From a bacterium (lineage in GTDB: Archaea; Thermoproteota; Nitrososphaeria; Nitrososphaerales; CADDZS01), in NCBI GenBank assembly GCA_027310845.1, contig DAIDAB010000048.1, positions 1-12,133 of the forward strand: 12,133 bases of DNA, read 5' to 3'. The notes under the pieces were generated by a model that saw nothing but the letters and a program-made list of their open reading frames with translations, ran no database searches and had not been told where the DNA came from. Of the stretch, positions 6,231-12,133 are shown piece by piece. The position numbers and the translations under genes are program-made. Each line of letters begins with the position of its first letter. The stretch's first letter is position 1.

Positions 6231-6243
6231 CTATACGGTATAG
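6231..6243 (+). promoter_or_regulatory. Inverted repeat, likely repressor operator overlapping the ATPase TATA box
   Basis: CTATAC-G-GTATAG is a perfect 6-bp inverted repeat with a single-base centre. It begins 3 nt after the repressor stop codon. Its left half and centre lie about 25-29 nt before the ATPase ATG at 6262, where the TATA box of a leaderless mRNA would be. No Shine-Dalgarno sequence is obvious before that ATG. It lacks the GGG/CCC tracts of typical CsoR operators. A repressor bound here would block TBP. Operator function is inferred from symmetry and position. Confidence 0.55.
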
Positions 6244-6261
6244 ACGTGGAATCACAACCCA

Positions 6262-8151
6262 ATGAATAACAGCCAGCAAACTGTACAGAGCAATGAGGCT
6301 ACTCATAGAGAGGAACAAAATGAGGAGAGCAAGTCGAGGAAGCTTTTGCGACTTGCGCTTGTGGGCATAGCAGCCTTATTGAGCTGGATTGGAATCTGGC
6401 GAGCACTGGCTCCTATCGATTTCATTGCCATAATCACGACTCTGGTTGGTGGTTATCCAGTCTTCAAGGAAACCTTCGAGGCATTGAGACGCGGGCACGT
6501 GAACATGGAGGTATCGATGGCTGTTGCAATCTTTGCTTCCCTTGCACTTGGTCAATTCACAGTTGCAGTTGTAATTACATTCTTCGTCCTCCTGTCAGAA
6601 TATATTGAGAACTACGCAGTCGACAAGGGAAGACAGACTATCATCCTACTCGAAAAGTCGGCCCCCAAAAAGGCGCTTGTTAGGCGAAATGGTGTTGAAG
6701 CCGAAATTGAGACGCAAACTCTCGAGCCCAATGACATTGTCATTGTGAGAGATGGCGAGAGAATACCCGTAGACGGAACTATTGTTGTTGGATCTGCCTT
6801 TGTTAATCAATCCGCGATAACTGGCGAATCAGCAAGAGTTGAGAAGAATCCTGGCGACAGGGTTTACGCAGGGAGCATAGACGATTCAGGCGTTGTTGAG
6901 GTGCGAACTGACAAGATTGGTAGCGAAACTGTATTTGGGAAGATCATAAAACTTGTCGAGGACGCAGAGCACAGGAAAGCTCCAATACAGAGAATTTCAG
7001 ACCGGCTTGCTGCCTGGCTAGTGGAGTTTGCAATTGGGCTTTCCGTCCTGACATTTTTGATCACAAGAAACATCACTTCAACGCTTTCTGTCATTGTGGT
7101 AGCTGGTGCCTGTGGAGTTGCTGCGGGAACTCCTCTTGCCATAGTTGCGATAATGGGCAAGGCTGCAAAGAAGGGAGCAATCGTCAAGGGAGGAGCTTAC
7201 ATCGAGGAAATGAGTAGAATTGACACAGTTGTAATCGACAAGACTGGAACTCTGACTTTCGGAGAGCCTGTAGTTACTGACACCATTGGTTTTGATGGCT
7301 ATGATCAACAAAGAGTGCTGGAATGTGCAGCTTTGGCAGAGAGACACTCCAATCACCCTCTGGCACGCGCGATAACAAGCAAAGCGGTGGAGTTGGGAAT
7401 CGTGTTACCACACAGCTCTGGTTCAGGAGCAGAATGGTCAAATTATATTCCCTGCAAGGGCATGGTATCAGAAAACGACGGCGAAGAGATTATTGTGGGG
7501 AACAGCGTTCTCATGATGGAAAAGAATGTAAAGTTTCCAGACGGCGCCGAAAACCGATTGGTTTCGAACAAGTCAACGGTACTTGTGGCCCGCGCCGGCA
7601 AAGTTTGTGGGATGATTGCAATATCCGACCAAGTAAGAGCAGAAAGCAAGAATGCGATAGCTGAGCTGAAAGAGATGGGTATCCACACAGTAATGCTCAC
7701 AGGTGATAACGCGGATGTTGCAAAAGCGGTTGCACAGGAAGTTGGGATAGAAGAGGTCAATGCAGAATTGCTCCCTGAAAACAAAGTTGATTTTGTGGAG
7801 AGCTTGGTCGCCGAAGGCCACAAAGTCGCAATGGTTGGCGACGGCATCAACGACGCGCCTGCACTGGCGAGAGCAAACATTGGAATCGGAATGGGCGCAG
7901 GAACTGATGTTGCAATCGAAGAGGCGGACATTGTTTTGATGACAAACGACCTTCAAAAGATTGCAGATGTTACAAGGTTAAGTAAGAAAGCCTACCGTAC
8001 CATAATGATAAACTTCTATGGAACAATCACAGTAGATGGCATTGGCGTAACACTTGCATTCCTTGGGTTCTTGAGTCCTCTCGTTGCGGCTGGAATACAC
8101 GTTGTCTCAGAGCTAATTTTCATCTTGAATTCTGCGCGGTTGATCAGATAA
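6262..8151 (+). CDS. P1B-type (heavy-metal) transporting ATPase with an altered CPx motif
   Basis: This 629-residue P-type ATPase has all catalytic motifs: TGES (187-190) in the actuator domain, phosphorylated Asp326 in DKTGTLT, SNHP (363-366), MLTGDN (478-483) and GDGINDAP (526-533). About eight membrane helices fit the P1B layout. There is no N-terminal CxxC metal-binding domain, only a Glu/Gln-rich tail of about 25 residues. The membrane signature that normally reads CPC, SPC or TPC aligns with Gly282-Ala283-Cys284 (AGACGVAAGTPLAI), so the otherwise almost invariant Pro is Ala. The last helices carry Asp592 and His613-x2-Ser616-Glu617, followed by FILNSARL. The cargo is therefore not predictable; Cu(I) is unlikely. 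It should export a cation across the cytoplasmic membrane. It follows the CsoR-like repressor gene and is probably under its control. The ATG fits a leaderless transcript. Confidence 0.95.
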   Translation: MNNSQQTVQSNEATHREEQNEESKSRKLLRLALVGIAALLSWIGIWRALAPIDFIAIITTLVGGYPVFKETFEALRRGHVNMEVSMAVAIFASLALGQFTVAVVITFFVLLSEYIENYAVDKGRQTIILLEKSAPKKALVRRNGVEAEIETQTLEPNDIVIVRDGERIPVDGTIVVGSAFVNQSAITGESARVEKNPGDRVYAGSIDDSGVVEVRTDKIGSETVFGKIIKLVEDAEHRKAPIQRISDRLAAWLVEFAIGLSVLTFLITRNITSTLSVIVVAGACGVAAGTPLAIVAIMGKAAKKGAIVKGGAYIEEMSRIDTVVIDKTGTLTFGEPVVTDTIGFDGYDQQRVLECAALAERHSNHPLARAITSKAVELGIVLPHSSGSGAEWSNYIPCKGMVSENDGEEIIVGNSVLMMEKNVKFPDGAENRLVSNKSTVLVARAGKVCGMIAISDQVRAESKNAIAELKEMGIHTVMLTGDNADVAKAVAQEVGIEEVNAELLPENKVDFVESLVAEGHKVAMVGDGINDAPALARANIGIGMGAGTDVAIEEADIVLMTNDLQKIADVTRLSKKAYRTIMINFYGTITVDGIGVTLAFLGFLSPLVAAGIHVVSELIFILNSARLIR

Positions 8152-8319
8152 TGCCAACTCGCATTATTCATCTTGTAAACTGAAAGTGGGAAAGCGAATA
8201 AACAAATTGACGCGAAAGCGCTTTCTGCGATTCGTGATATTGCTAGAATAGATCAAATCACATAAGGGTTTGTGAAGTGCGATTCGTCAGACTGCTCTCT
8301 CAAGTTTCAGTGACGCGAT
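8152..8319. other. Convergent intergenic region between ATPase and surface-protein genes
   Basis: Two convergent genes end here. The region has a GC-rich palindrome (8211-8229) and a 10-bp direct repeat TGCGATTCGT at 8226-8235 and 8278-8287, 52 bp apart. No ORF of note was seen. Confidence 0.4.
8211..8229. terminator. Hairpin-forming palindrome between convergent genes
   Basis: GAAAGCGCTTTC (8214-8225) is a perfect 12-bp palindrome, extended by CGC on the left and GCG after one unpaired T on the right. Its place 60 nt after the ATPase stop suggests a transcript-end structure serving one or both genes. There is no adjacent long T-run, and archaeal termination does not usually need a hairpin, so this is tentative. 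Confidence 0.3.
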
Positions 8320-10179
8320 TCAAAGTGTTTTTGGTTTCGATAACCCATCTGCCTGGGATCTTCTAAGCAAGAAGAACGCCGCAAGTCCTAAAGCAATAAT
8401 TGGTAGGCCCGCCGTCAGACCAATGTTGAGAAGGTTATAGCCATAATTGACTCTGTAGGCTAGGGACGTTACAACGAAACCTTCCGAATCTGACACGTTC
8501 ACCTGAAGCTTGTTTTGCCCCATACGCGAAAGTGAATAATTATAGTTCGAAGCACTTCCCTGAGACACCACAACTCCATTCAGGTACCAAGTGTAGGTGT
8601 ACGGAGGCGTCCCTCCAGAAACAGTCAGGGAACTCTTTGCTTCGTTATTGGAGAGGAAGAAACTGGTAGATTCTGGACTCACTGTCCAGCTCGAAATAAA
8701 TGGGTCTTGATTTACTCTGACATTCATAGTAGTGCTATTTATCGCATAATTGGCGGAATCAATGAGCTTGCCGTATACTGTGTAGTTTCCAATTGCAGTC
8801 GCATTGAATGAGAAGTTTGAGGAGGTAAGGCTTGTGTTTTGCTCTTCAACCTGCTGACCATCAACGTACCACAGGAACGTGTATGGCGAAGTTCCACCCA
8901 AGACTGATGCTGAGAGTGTGTCGTGTTGATTCAGATCAACACTTTGCTGTGCCGATGAAATACTCAGCGAAGGATCACTATTCACTGTGAATCCGACGCT
9001 CTGAGAGCTTGCAGGGTAGCCATTGGAATCAATTACATCAACATAGTAGTCGTGTGCTCCGAGTGCCAACGAACCAAAGTTGAGTATGGTATCGTAGATG
9101 CCATTCGTAGAATTGTAAGTCGCGAATAGATTATTGTCAAGAAACACGAGATAGGTGTACGGTAGGGTTCCGCCTGAAGCATTAGCTGCGAACGATGTAT
9201 TCACCTGATTTCCAATATCGGCCGAAATTGATGAGGCCGAAAGATTCATCGAAACGGGATCCGTGCCCGTATCCAACACGTAGGCATCCGCATGTTCTGT
9301 AGCTCCATTGCTTTCGAATTGGTGGAGTTGGTGAAAGTTATCAAATGCGATCAGAGAACTGCTTTGAGCGCTAAAGACAGTTTGGTTAGTTGCAACATTA
9401 TATTCATCGATCCAAAGCCAGGCCGCGGATAGTGCAAATGCTTGGTTAGAATAGGTGACAAACTGTTCACTGCCATAGTACGGGTTGGCATGATACTGCT
9501 CGGTCATCAAGCCTGTGAAAAAGCCATGCATATTCAACGTGGAATTTGGATTGCCTACAAAATTGCTCGCACCTTCAGCGCTGTATGTTTCGAGAGCATA
9601 CGAATTCGTATTGTAGTCGAGCGCATACATCACAGCTTTCCCTGCGAAAGAGCCCGTCCCGAAATACAGATTGAAAAGAACGCAATCTCCTTGGTTGACT
9701 GGGCCGCTGAAAGTGGCAGCCCCTCCACCTCCATTGCTTGGGAATATTGAGACGCCAGTTGTGTTGAACACCTCGTAGGCTAGTACGAAACCGCTTGCGG
9801 TGCCACCCCAGTCATAAGCAAGACCCACTTGATACCAGTAGCCGGCCCCTGACAAGCCGTTGAGAAGATATGCAGGGCCGTATCCGTCGCTATCTACTTG
9901 CGCCACAGCCGTTACATTGTACTCCAAACTCGTAAAACTCTGGGTAAATGTCTCTCCGACTTGCTCGTCATATTTTGGAGTCGTACCAGCAAATTGAGCA
10001 GTCTGCTTTGGCTGCAGCATAGCTGCCATATGCATATGATATGTCAGATCTGATGTCATCGGAATAGAGTGGTTTGGAACCGACGCTACACTTGGATTAA
10101 TCATTGCTGGAAATACGAGCAAGATGAAAACTAGAGCGAGAATGTTTCCACATTCTAGTTTCCCTCTCTTCAATGACAA
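8320..10179 (-). CDS. Membrane-anchored surface protein with three Ig/PKD-like repeats
   Basis: This 619-residue exported protein has an N-terminal signal peptide (hydrophobic core about 13-27, likely end near VASV at 31-34). A beta-rich domain (about 70-305) has a YWYQVGLAYDWGG segment reminiscent of lectin-like or thermopsin-associated archaeal domains. Three repeats of about 85-90 residues follow (about 310-400, 401-490, 491-578), each with a GGTxPYTY/F signature at 337-343, 429-435 and 523-529. The C-terminal helix LLNIGLTAGLPIIALGLAAFFLL ends in Arg-Arg and a short cytoplasmic tail. More than a dozen N-x-S/T sequons suggest N-glycosylation. The architecture fits an archaeal cell-surface adhesin or receptor; no catalytic motif is evident. 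TTG 10179 is used; TTG 10173 is equally possible. TTTTACTAAT (complement of 10201-10210) lies about 27 nt upstream, consistent with a leaderless mRNA. Confidence 0.9.
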   Translation of the reverse strand: MSLKRGKLECGNILALVFILLVFPAMINPSVASVPNHSIPMTSDLTYHMHMAAMLQPKQTAQFAGTTPKYDEQVGETFTQSFTSLEYNVTAVAQVDSDGYGPAYLLNGLSGAGYWYQVGLAYDWGGTASGFVLAYEVFNTTGVSIFPSNGGGGAATFSGPVNQGDCVLFNLYFGTGSFAGKAVMYALDYNTNSYALETYSAEGASNFVGNPNSTLNMHGFFTGLMTEQYHANPYYGSEQFVTYSNQAFALSAAWLWIDEYNVATNQTVFSAQSSSLIAFDNFHQLHQFESNGATEHADAYVLDTGTDPVSMNLSASSISADIGNQVNTSFAANASGGTLPYTYLVFLDNNLFATYNSTNGIYDTILNFGSLALGAHDYYVDVIDSNGYPASSQSVGFTVNSDPSLSISSAQQSVDLNQHDTLSASVLGGTSPYTFLWYVDGQQVEEQNTSLTSSNFSFNATAIGNYTVYGKLIDSANYAINSTTMNVRVNQDPFISSWTVSPESTSFFLSNNEAKSSLTVSGGTPPYTYTWYLNGVVVSQGSASNYNYSLSRMGQNKLQVNVSDSEGFVVTSLAYRVNYGYNLLNIGLTAGLPIIALGLAAFFLLRRSQADGLSKPKTL

Positions 10180-10200
10180 CGACTACTTTTCCCTTGTGAC

Positions 10201-10210
10201 ATTAGTAAAA
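10201..10210 (-). promoter_or_regulatory. TATA-like element of the surface-protein gene
   Basis: Read on the minus strand this is TTTTACTAAT, centred about 27 nt before the TTG start at 10179. The match to the TATA consensus is moderate; the call rests mainly on spacing. Confidence 0.35.
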
Positions 10211-10246
10211 TCCTGAAGGAAAAAGATTTTCGCAGACAAGAAGCAT

Positions 10247-10489
10247 CTATTCAGTGTCGATTCGCCTCTCTGCCACAAGGCAGTAGTCAGGAAAACGCAA
10301 CTGGAGCTCTATCTGATACGCGTGGTTAATTATTTCATTGTGTAAAGCACTCTTATTGTTCCCTTGTATCCCAAACCTGCATAGCATGTTCGGAAATATT
10401 TCCACTATGAAAAGCACCGATTCTGGATATGATTCATAACGCTCTAAATTTGATATGAATCTGAAATTCATATTCTGAATCCTCCACAT
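10247..10489 (-). CDS. Small hypothetical ORF (doubtful)
   Basis: This 80-residue frame lies in the gap between two divergent surface-protein genes. It has a plausible mix of residues: a possible strand SVLFIVEIF, a helix NEIINHAYQIELQLRF and an acidic-basic tail. No family is recognised. No ribosome-binding site was identified, and an internal ATG would shorten it by six residues. If real, it would precede the surface-protein gene in the same direction, ending 67 nt before its start. A chance ORF is at least as likely. Confidence 0.27.
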   Translation of the reverse strand: MWRIQNMNFRFISNLERYESYPESVLFIVEIFPNMLCRFGIQGNNKSALHNEIINHAYQIELQLRFPDYCLVAERRIDTE

Positions 10490-10630
10490 TCTTAATGGAA
10501 AAGCGAGATTTGAACACTGTTCAACTCATTGAACGGTGAGCGGAGCTCGATGAAATGTCTGTTCAAAAATGCTTGTTCTAATATGGAGATTCCTATTCGC
10601 TCTTTTCCAAGGAAAGTGAAAACTCGCAAA

Positions 10631-11830
10631 ATGAGTTCAAAAAACAAAGTCGTGCTTTCAGCGGCAATTGCGGCAATAGTCGCAGTTGCACTGATTGGCG
10701 CGGCCATATTCATACCAGGAGCAGGCATCTTTCGAACAACATCTCAAACCGGGACTTTGGGAGTTCAGCTAACTGATCCTCCAATTGTCCCTGCAGGAGT
10801 CACAGATGTCTACATCAATTACTCCGAGATGGCAGTGCACGTAGCTGGCGCCGGAAACTATTCTGGCTGGTACCAGATTGCACCTGCAGGAGAAATTGAT
10901 CTGATGTCTGTCCTCAGCACGAGCATAACTCTCGGAAGCTCGCAGGTCAAGACGGGAACATACAACGCTCTCGGCTTCAACATCACATCTGCGACTGTCA
11001 CAGTCAGCGGGCAAAACCAATCGGCGTTCATCTCAAGCAGGCACCTCATCGTTCCACTCGTCGGTGGAGTGCAAGTCGGCAGCGGTGCGAGCGAAGGAAT
11101 TCTGGTTGATTTGAGTCCCACAGTTCTCGCTGTGATGAATGGGACACAGACTGCGTACGTCCTGATCCCATCTGCACAGAGCTTGCACATCCCAAGAACC
11201 GTGTGGACGCAAGCTGAGCATAGAGGAGACGAGGTTAAGAACATCCAGCAACAAACGTGGTTCGAAAACGGGGTCCGCGGACAGATCTCACTGAGCAAAG
11301 TATCGTTATCTGCGAACTTGGTCAATGTCACTGTGACAAACACTGGACAGAACAGCACGGTAGTCTCATCGCTATCCGTCTACTATCCACTCACAGTGTT
11401 ATGCCAGCAGTACTCAGGTTCATGTGCATCGAGTCCATACGGAGATGCTCTACCAAGAGCAATCCCTGTTGCACTCTTCGGAGTCCTGTCCAACGGCACA
11501 ATGCTGCAGTACAACTACACAGCAGCGGCAGTAGCTCACTATGACAGCGGTAGTGCGTCTGCAGGAGCTGAAGTAGGAATAGGCGTAGAACTAGAGCAAC
11601 AAGGCGTGCACCTAGGCTACGTACTAGCACCCGGCCAATCGGTCACCTTTACCTTCAAGGGAAAGGTTGCCACAATATCTCCGAGCATCCTCAACTACTT
11701 CCCCGTAAACATCGCTGCTCCACAGAGTCTCTTGAACGCCATCTCGAACATCAACTCTGCACAGCAGTACTACGTTGTAGCTAGAGGTCCATTCGGAACA
11801 TTCAGCTACTATCAAGTAACCGCAAGTTAG
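10631..11830 (+). CDS. Exported DUF4382-domain protein with a second beta-rich domain
   Basis: From ATG 10631 this protein has 399 residues. A short basic N-terminus (SSKNK) is followed by a long hydrophobic segment, about residues 7-28, acting as a signal anchor or signal peptide. Residues about 41-187 match the DUF4382 pattern: GTLGVQLTDPP, then DVYINYSEMAVHV, an EIDLMSVL segment and a final strand TAYVLIPSAQSLHIP. This family is exported and of unknown function. Residues about 215-399 form another beta-rich region beginning NLVNVTVTNTGQNSTVV, like the CARDB or Ig-type domains of surface proteins. It has one Cys pair (Cys258, Cys265) that could form a disulfide. About eight N-x-S/T sequons are present. 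A longer start at TTG 10529 would put 34 residues before the signal sequence and is rejected. A poly-T terminator follows the gene. Confidence 0.9.
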   Translation: MSSKNKVVLSAAIAAIVAVALIGAAIFIPGAGIFRTTSQTGTLGVQLTDPPIVPAGVTDVYINYSEMAVHVAGAGNYSGWYQIAPAGEIDLMSVLSTSITLGSSQVKTGTYNALGFNITSATVTVSGQNQSAFISSRHLIVPLVGGVQVGSGASEGILVDLSPTVLAVMNGTQTAYVLIPSAQSLHIPRTVWTQAEHRGDEVKNIQQQTWFENGVRGQISLSKVSLSANLVNVTVTNTGQNSTVVSSLSVYYPLTVLCQQYSGSCASSPYGDALPRAIPVALFGVLSNGTMLQYNYTAAAVAHYDSGSASAGAEVGIGVELEQQGVHLGYVLAPGQSVTFTFKGKVATISPSILNYFPVNIAAPQSLLNAISNINSAQQYYVVARGPFGTFSYYQVTAS

Positions 11831-11889
11831 CTTTGAGTAGCACACGCAAAGAAAAGGGAAAGTGACGAAGAGTCCTTCCCCGGTTCTAC

Positions 11890-11918
11890 TTTTTTCTTTA
11901 TTTTTTCCTGGTTTTTTT
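11890..11918 (+). terminator. Poly-T transcription terminator
   Basis: Sixty bases after the DUF4382 stop codon, runs of six, three, six and seven T residues follow one another (11890-11895, 11897-11899, 11901-11906, 11912-11918). They are not preceded by a strong hairpin. Archaeal RNA polymerase stops at such T-rich tracts, so this is the likely 3' end of the DUF4382 transcript. Confidence 0.75.
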
Positions 11919-11998
11919 GTATTGAATGTCTTCAGTCAGATATTACTCATTGCATTTCAAGGGAAATTGGTAAGGAAGCAGCATGCTAATTCCACGCA

Positions 11999-12133
11999 TT
12001 AGATGAACCTGACGAACGGAAGACCTTTCAGATGTTTGTCGCCGGTCCAAAGTTCAACTTCGAAGCGCCTCGCGGTCGCATAAATCAACGCGTCTGAGAA
12101 AAGTAACTCATGCTCAAGGCTGTAATCTGCGTC
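11999..12133 (-). CDS. PIN-domain (VapC-like) protein, C-terminal fragment
   Basis: The frame is open from the right window edge to a stop at 11999-12001 on the minus strand. The 44 visible residues fit the end of a PIN-domain ribonuclease. SDALIYATARRF carries one of the conserved acidic residues in the helix before the last strands. LWTGDKHLKGLPFVRFI carries the last acidic residue (the Asp in TGD) and the closing strand. VapC-type toxins cleave RNA, often tRNA, and are held in check by a small antitoxin gene directly upstream, which here would be beyond the window. Without the N-terminal half, a PIN protein outside toxin-antitoxin systems cannot be excluded. Confidence 0.8.
   Translation of the reverse strand, partial: DADYSLEHELLFSDALIYATARRFEVELWTGDKHLKGLPFVRFI

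Larger units (their letters stand above)
10180..10630. other. Divergent intergenic region
   Basis: This 450-nt gap separates the minus-strand surface-protein gene from the plus-strand DUF4382 gene and must hold both promoters. Apart from the TATA-like element at 10201-10210 and a doubtful minus-strand ORF, it has an AT-rich segment around 10576-10585 (CTAATATGG). That segment could be the TATA box of the DUF4382 gene with a leader of about 20 nt. In-frame TTG 10529 and ATGs at 10550 and 10583 would place charged residues before the signal peptide and are not favoured. Confidence 0.4.

Noticed and set aside
7443..7931. 162-residue minus-strand ORF inside the ATPase gene
   Set aside because: It is an antisense shadow of the conserved P-domain; its Ser/Ala/Thr-rich composition mirrors the sense codons.
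8226..8287. Direct repeat TGCGATTCGT (two copies) as a possible attachment site
   Set aside because: It is only 10 bp with 52-bp spacing and no integrase or element between the copies; chance or a minor structural role is more likely.
10529..10630. N-terminal extension of the DUF4382 protein from TTG 10529
   Set aside because: It would place 34 residues, including two Cys and many basic residues, before the signal sequence; ATG 10631 gives a normal export signal directly at the N-terminus.
1..12133. CRISPR array, insertion sequence, tRNA or rRNA genes
   Set aside because: I looked for regularly spaced repeats, transposase-like frames with terminal inverted repeats, and cloverleaf-like segments in the gaps and found none. 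Only short isolated repeats are present. A covariance-model scan would be needed to exclude small RNAs.

Overview
The window looks archaeal. TATA-like boxes sit about 24-30 nt upstream of several start codons, which suggests leaderless transcripts. TTG starts are frequent. A poly-T tract with no hairpin follows one gene. Two large secreted or anchored surface proteins are rich in N-glycosylation sequons, and one carries a DUF4382 domain, a family common in archaea. No rRNA or marker gene is present, so a lineage such as Nitrososphaeria/Thermoproteota or Thermoplasmatota is only a guess.

Layout. Positions 1-730 hold the 3' end of a SixA-like histidine phosphatase and a small cysteine-rich protein of unknown function. 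A thioredoxin/glutaredoxin-like protein (728-1072, minus) converges on them. Positions 1228-4050 are a two-gene operon: a thiamine-diphosphate enzyme of the acetolactate synthase superfamily and an FrsA-like alpha/beta hydrolase whose nucleophile position carries Asp instead of Ser. Positions 4051-4935 are gene-poor. They hold a doubtful membrane ORF (minus), a possible decayed gene fragment, and a perfect 18-bp AT palindrome placed like a divergent promoter. A TauE/SafE permease follows (4936-5757).

Positions 5964-8151 form a metal or stress module: a CsoR/RcnR-family repressor and a P1B-type ATPase. Both depart from their families at the residues that define metal specificity. The repressor has Tyr-Leu-Cys where Cu sensors have Cys-His-Cys. 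The pump has Gly-Ala-Cys where the transmembrane Cys-Pro-Cys-type motif should be. A perfect inverted repeat lies between the two genes, where the TATA box of a leaderless ATPase mRNA should be. The simplest reading is that the repressor shuts off the pump by covering this box, in response to a ligand that is not the usual Cu(I).

Positions 8320-10179 (minus) encode a membrane-anchored surface protein with three Ig/PKD-like repeats. Positions 10631-11830 encode a membrane-anchored DUF4382 protein followed by a poly-T terminator. The window ends in the C-terminus of a PIN-domain (VapC-like) protein on the minus strand. No tRNA, rRNA, CRISPR array or insertion sequence was seen.

The best candidates for something undescribed are the CsoR-like/P1B-ATPase module with altered ligand sites, and the ThDP-enzyme/Asp-nucleophile hydrolase pair.
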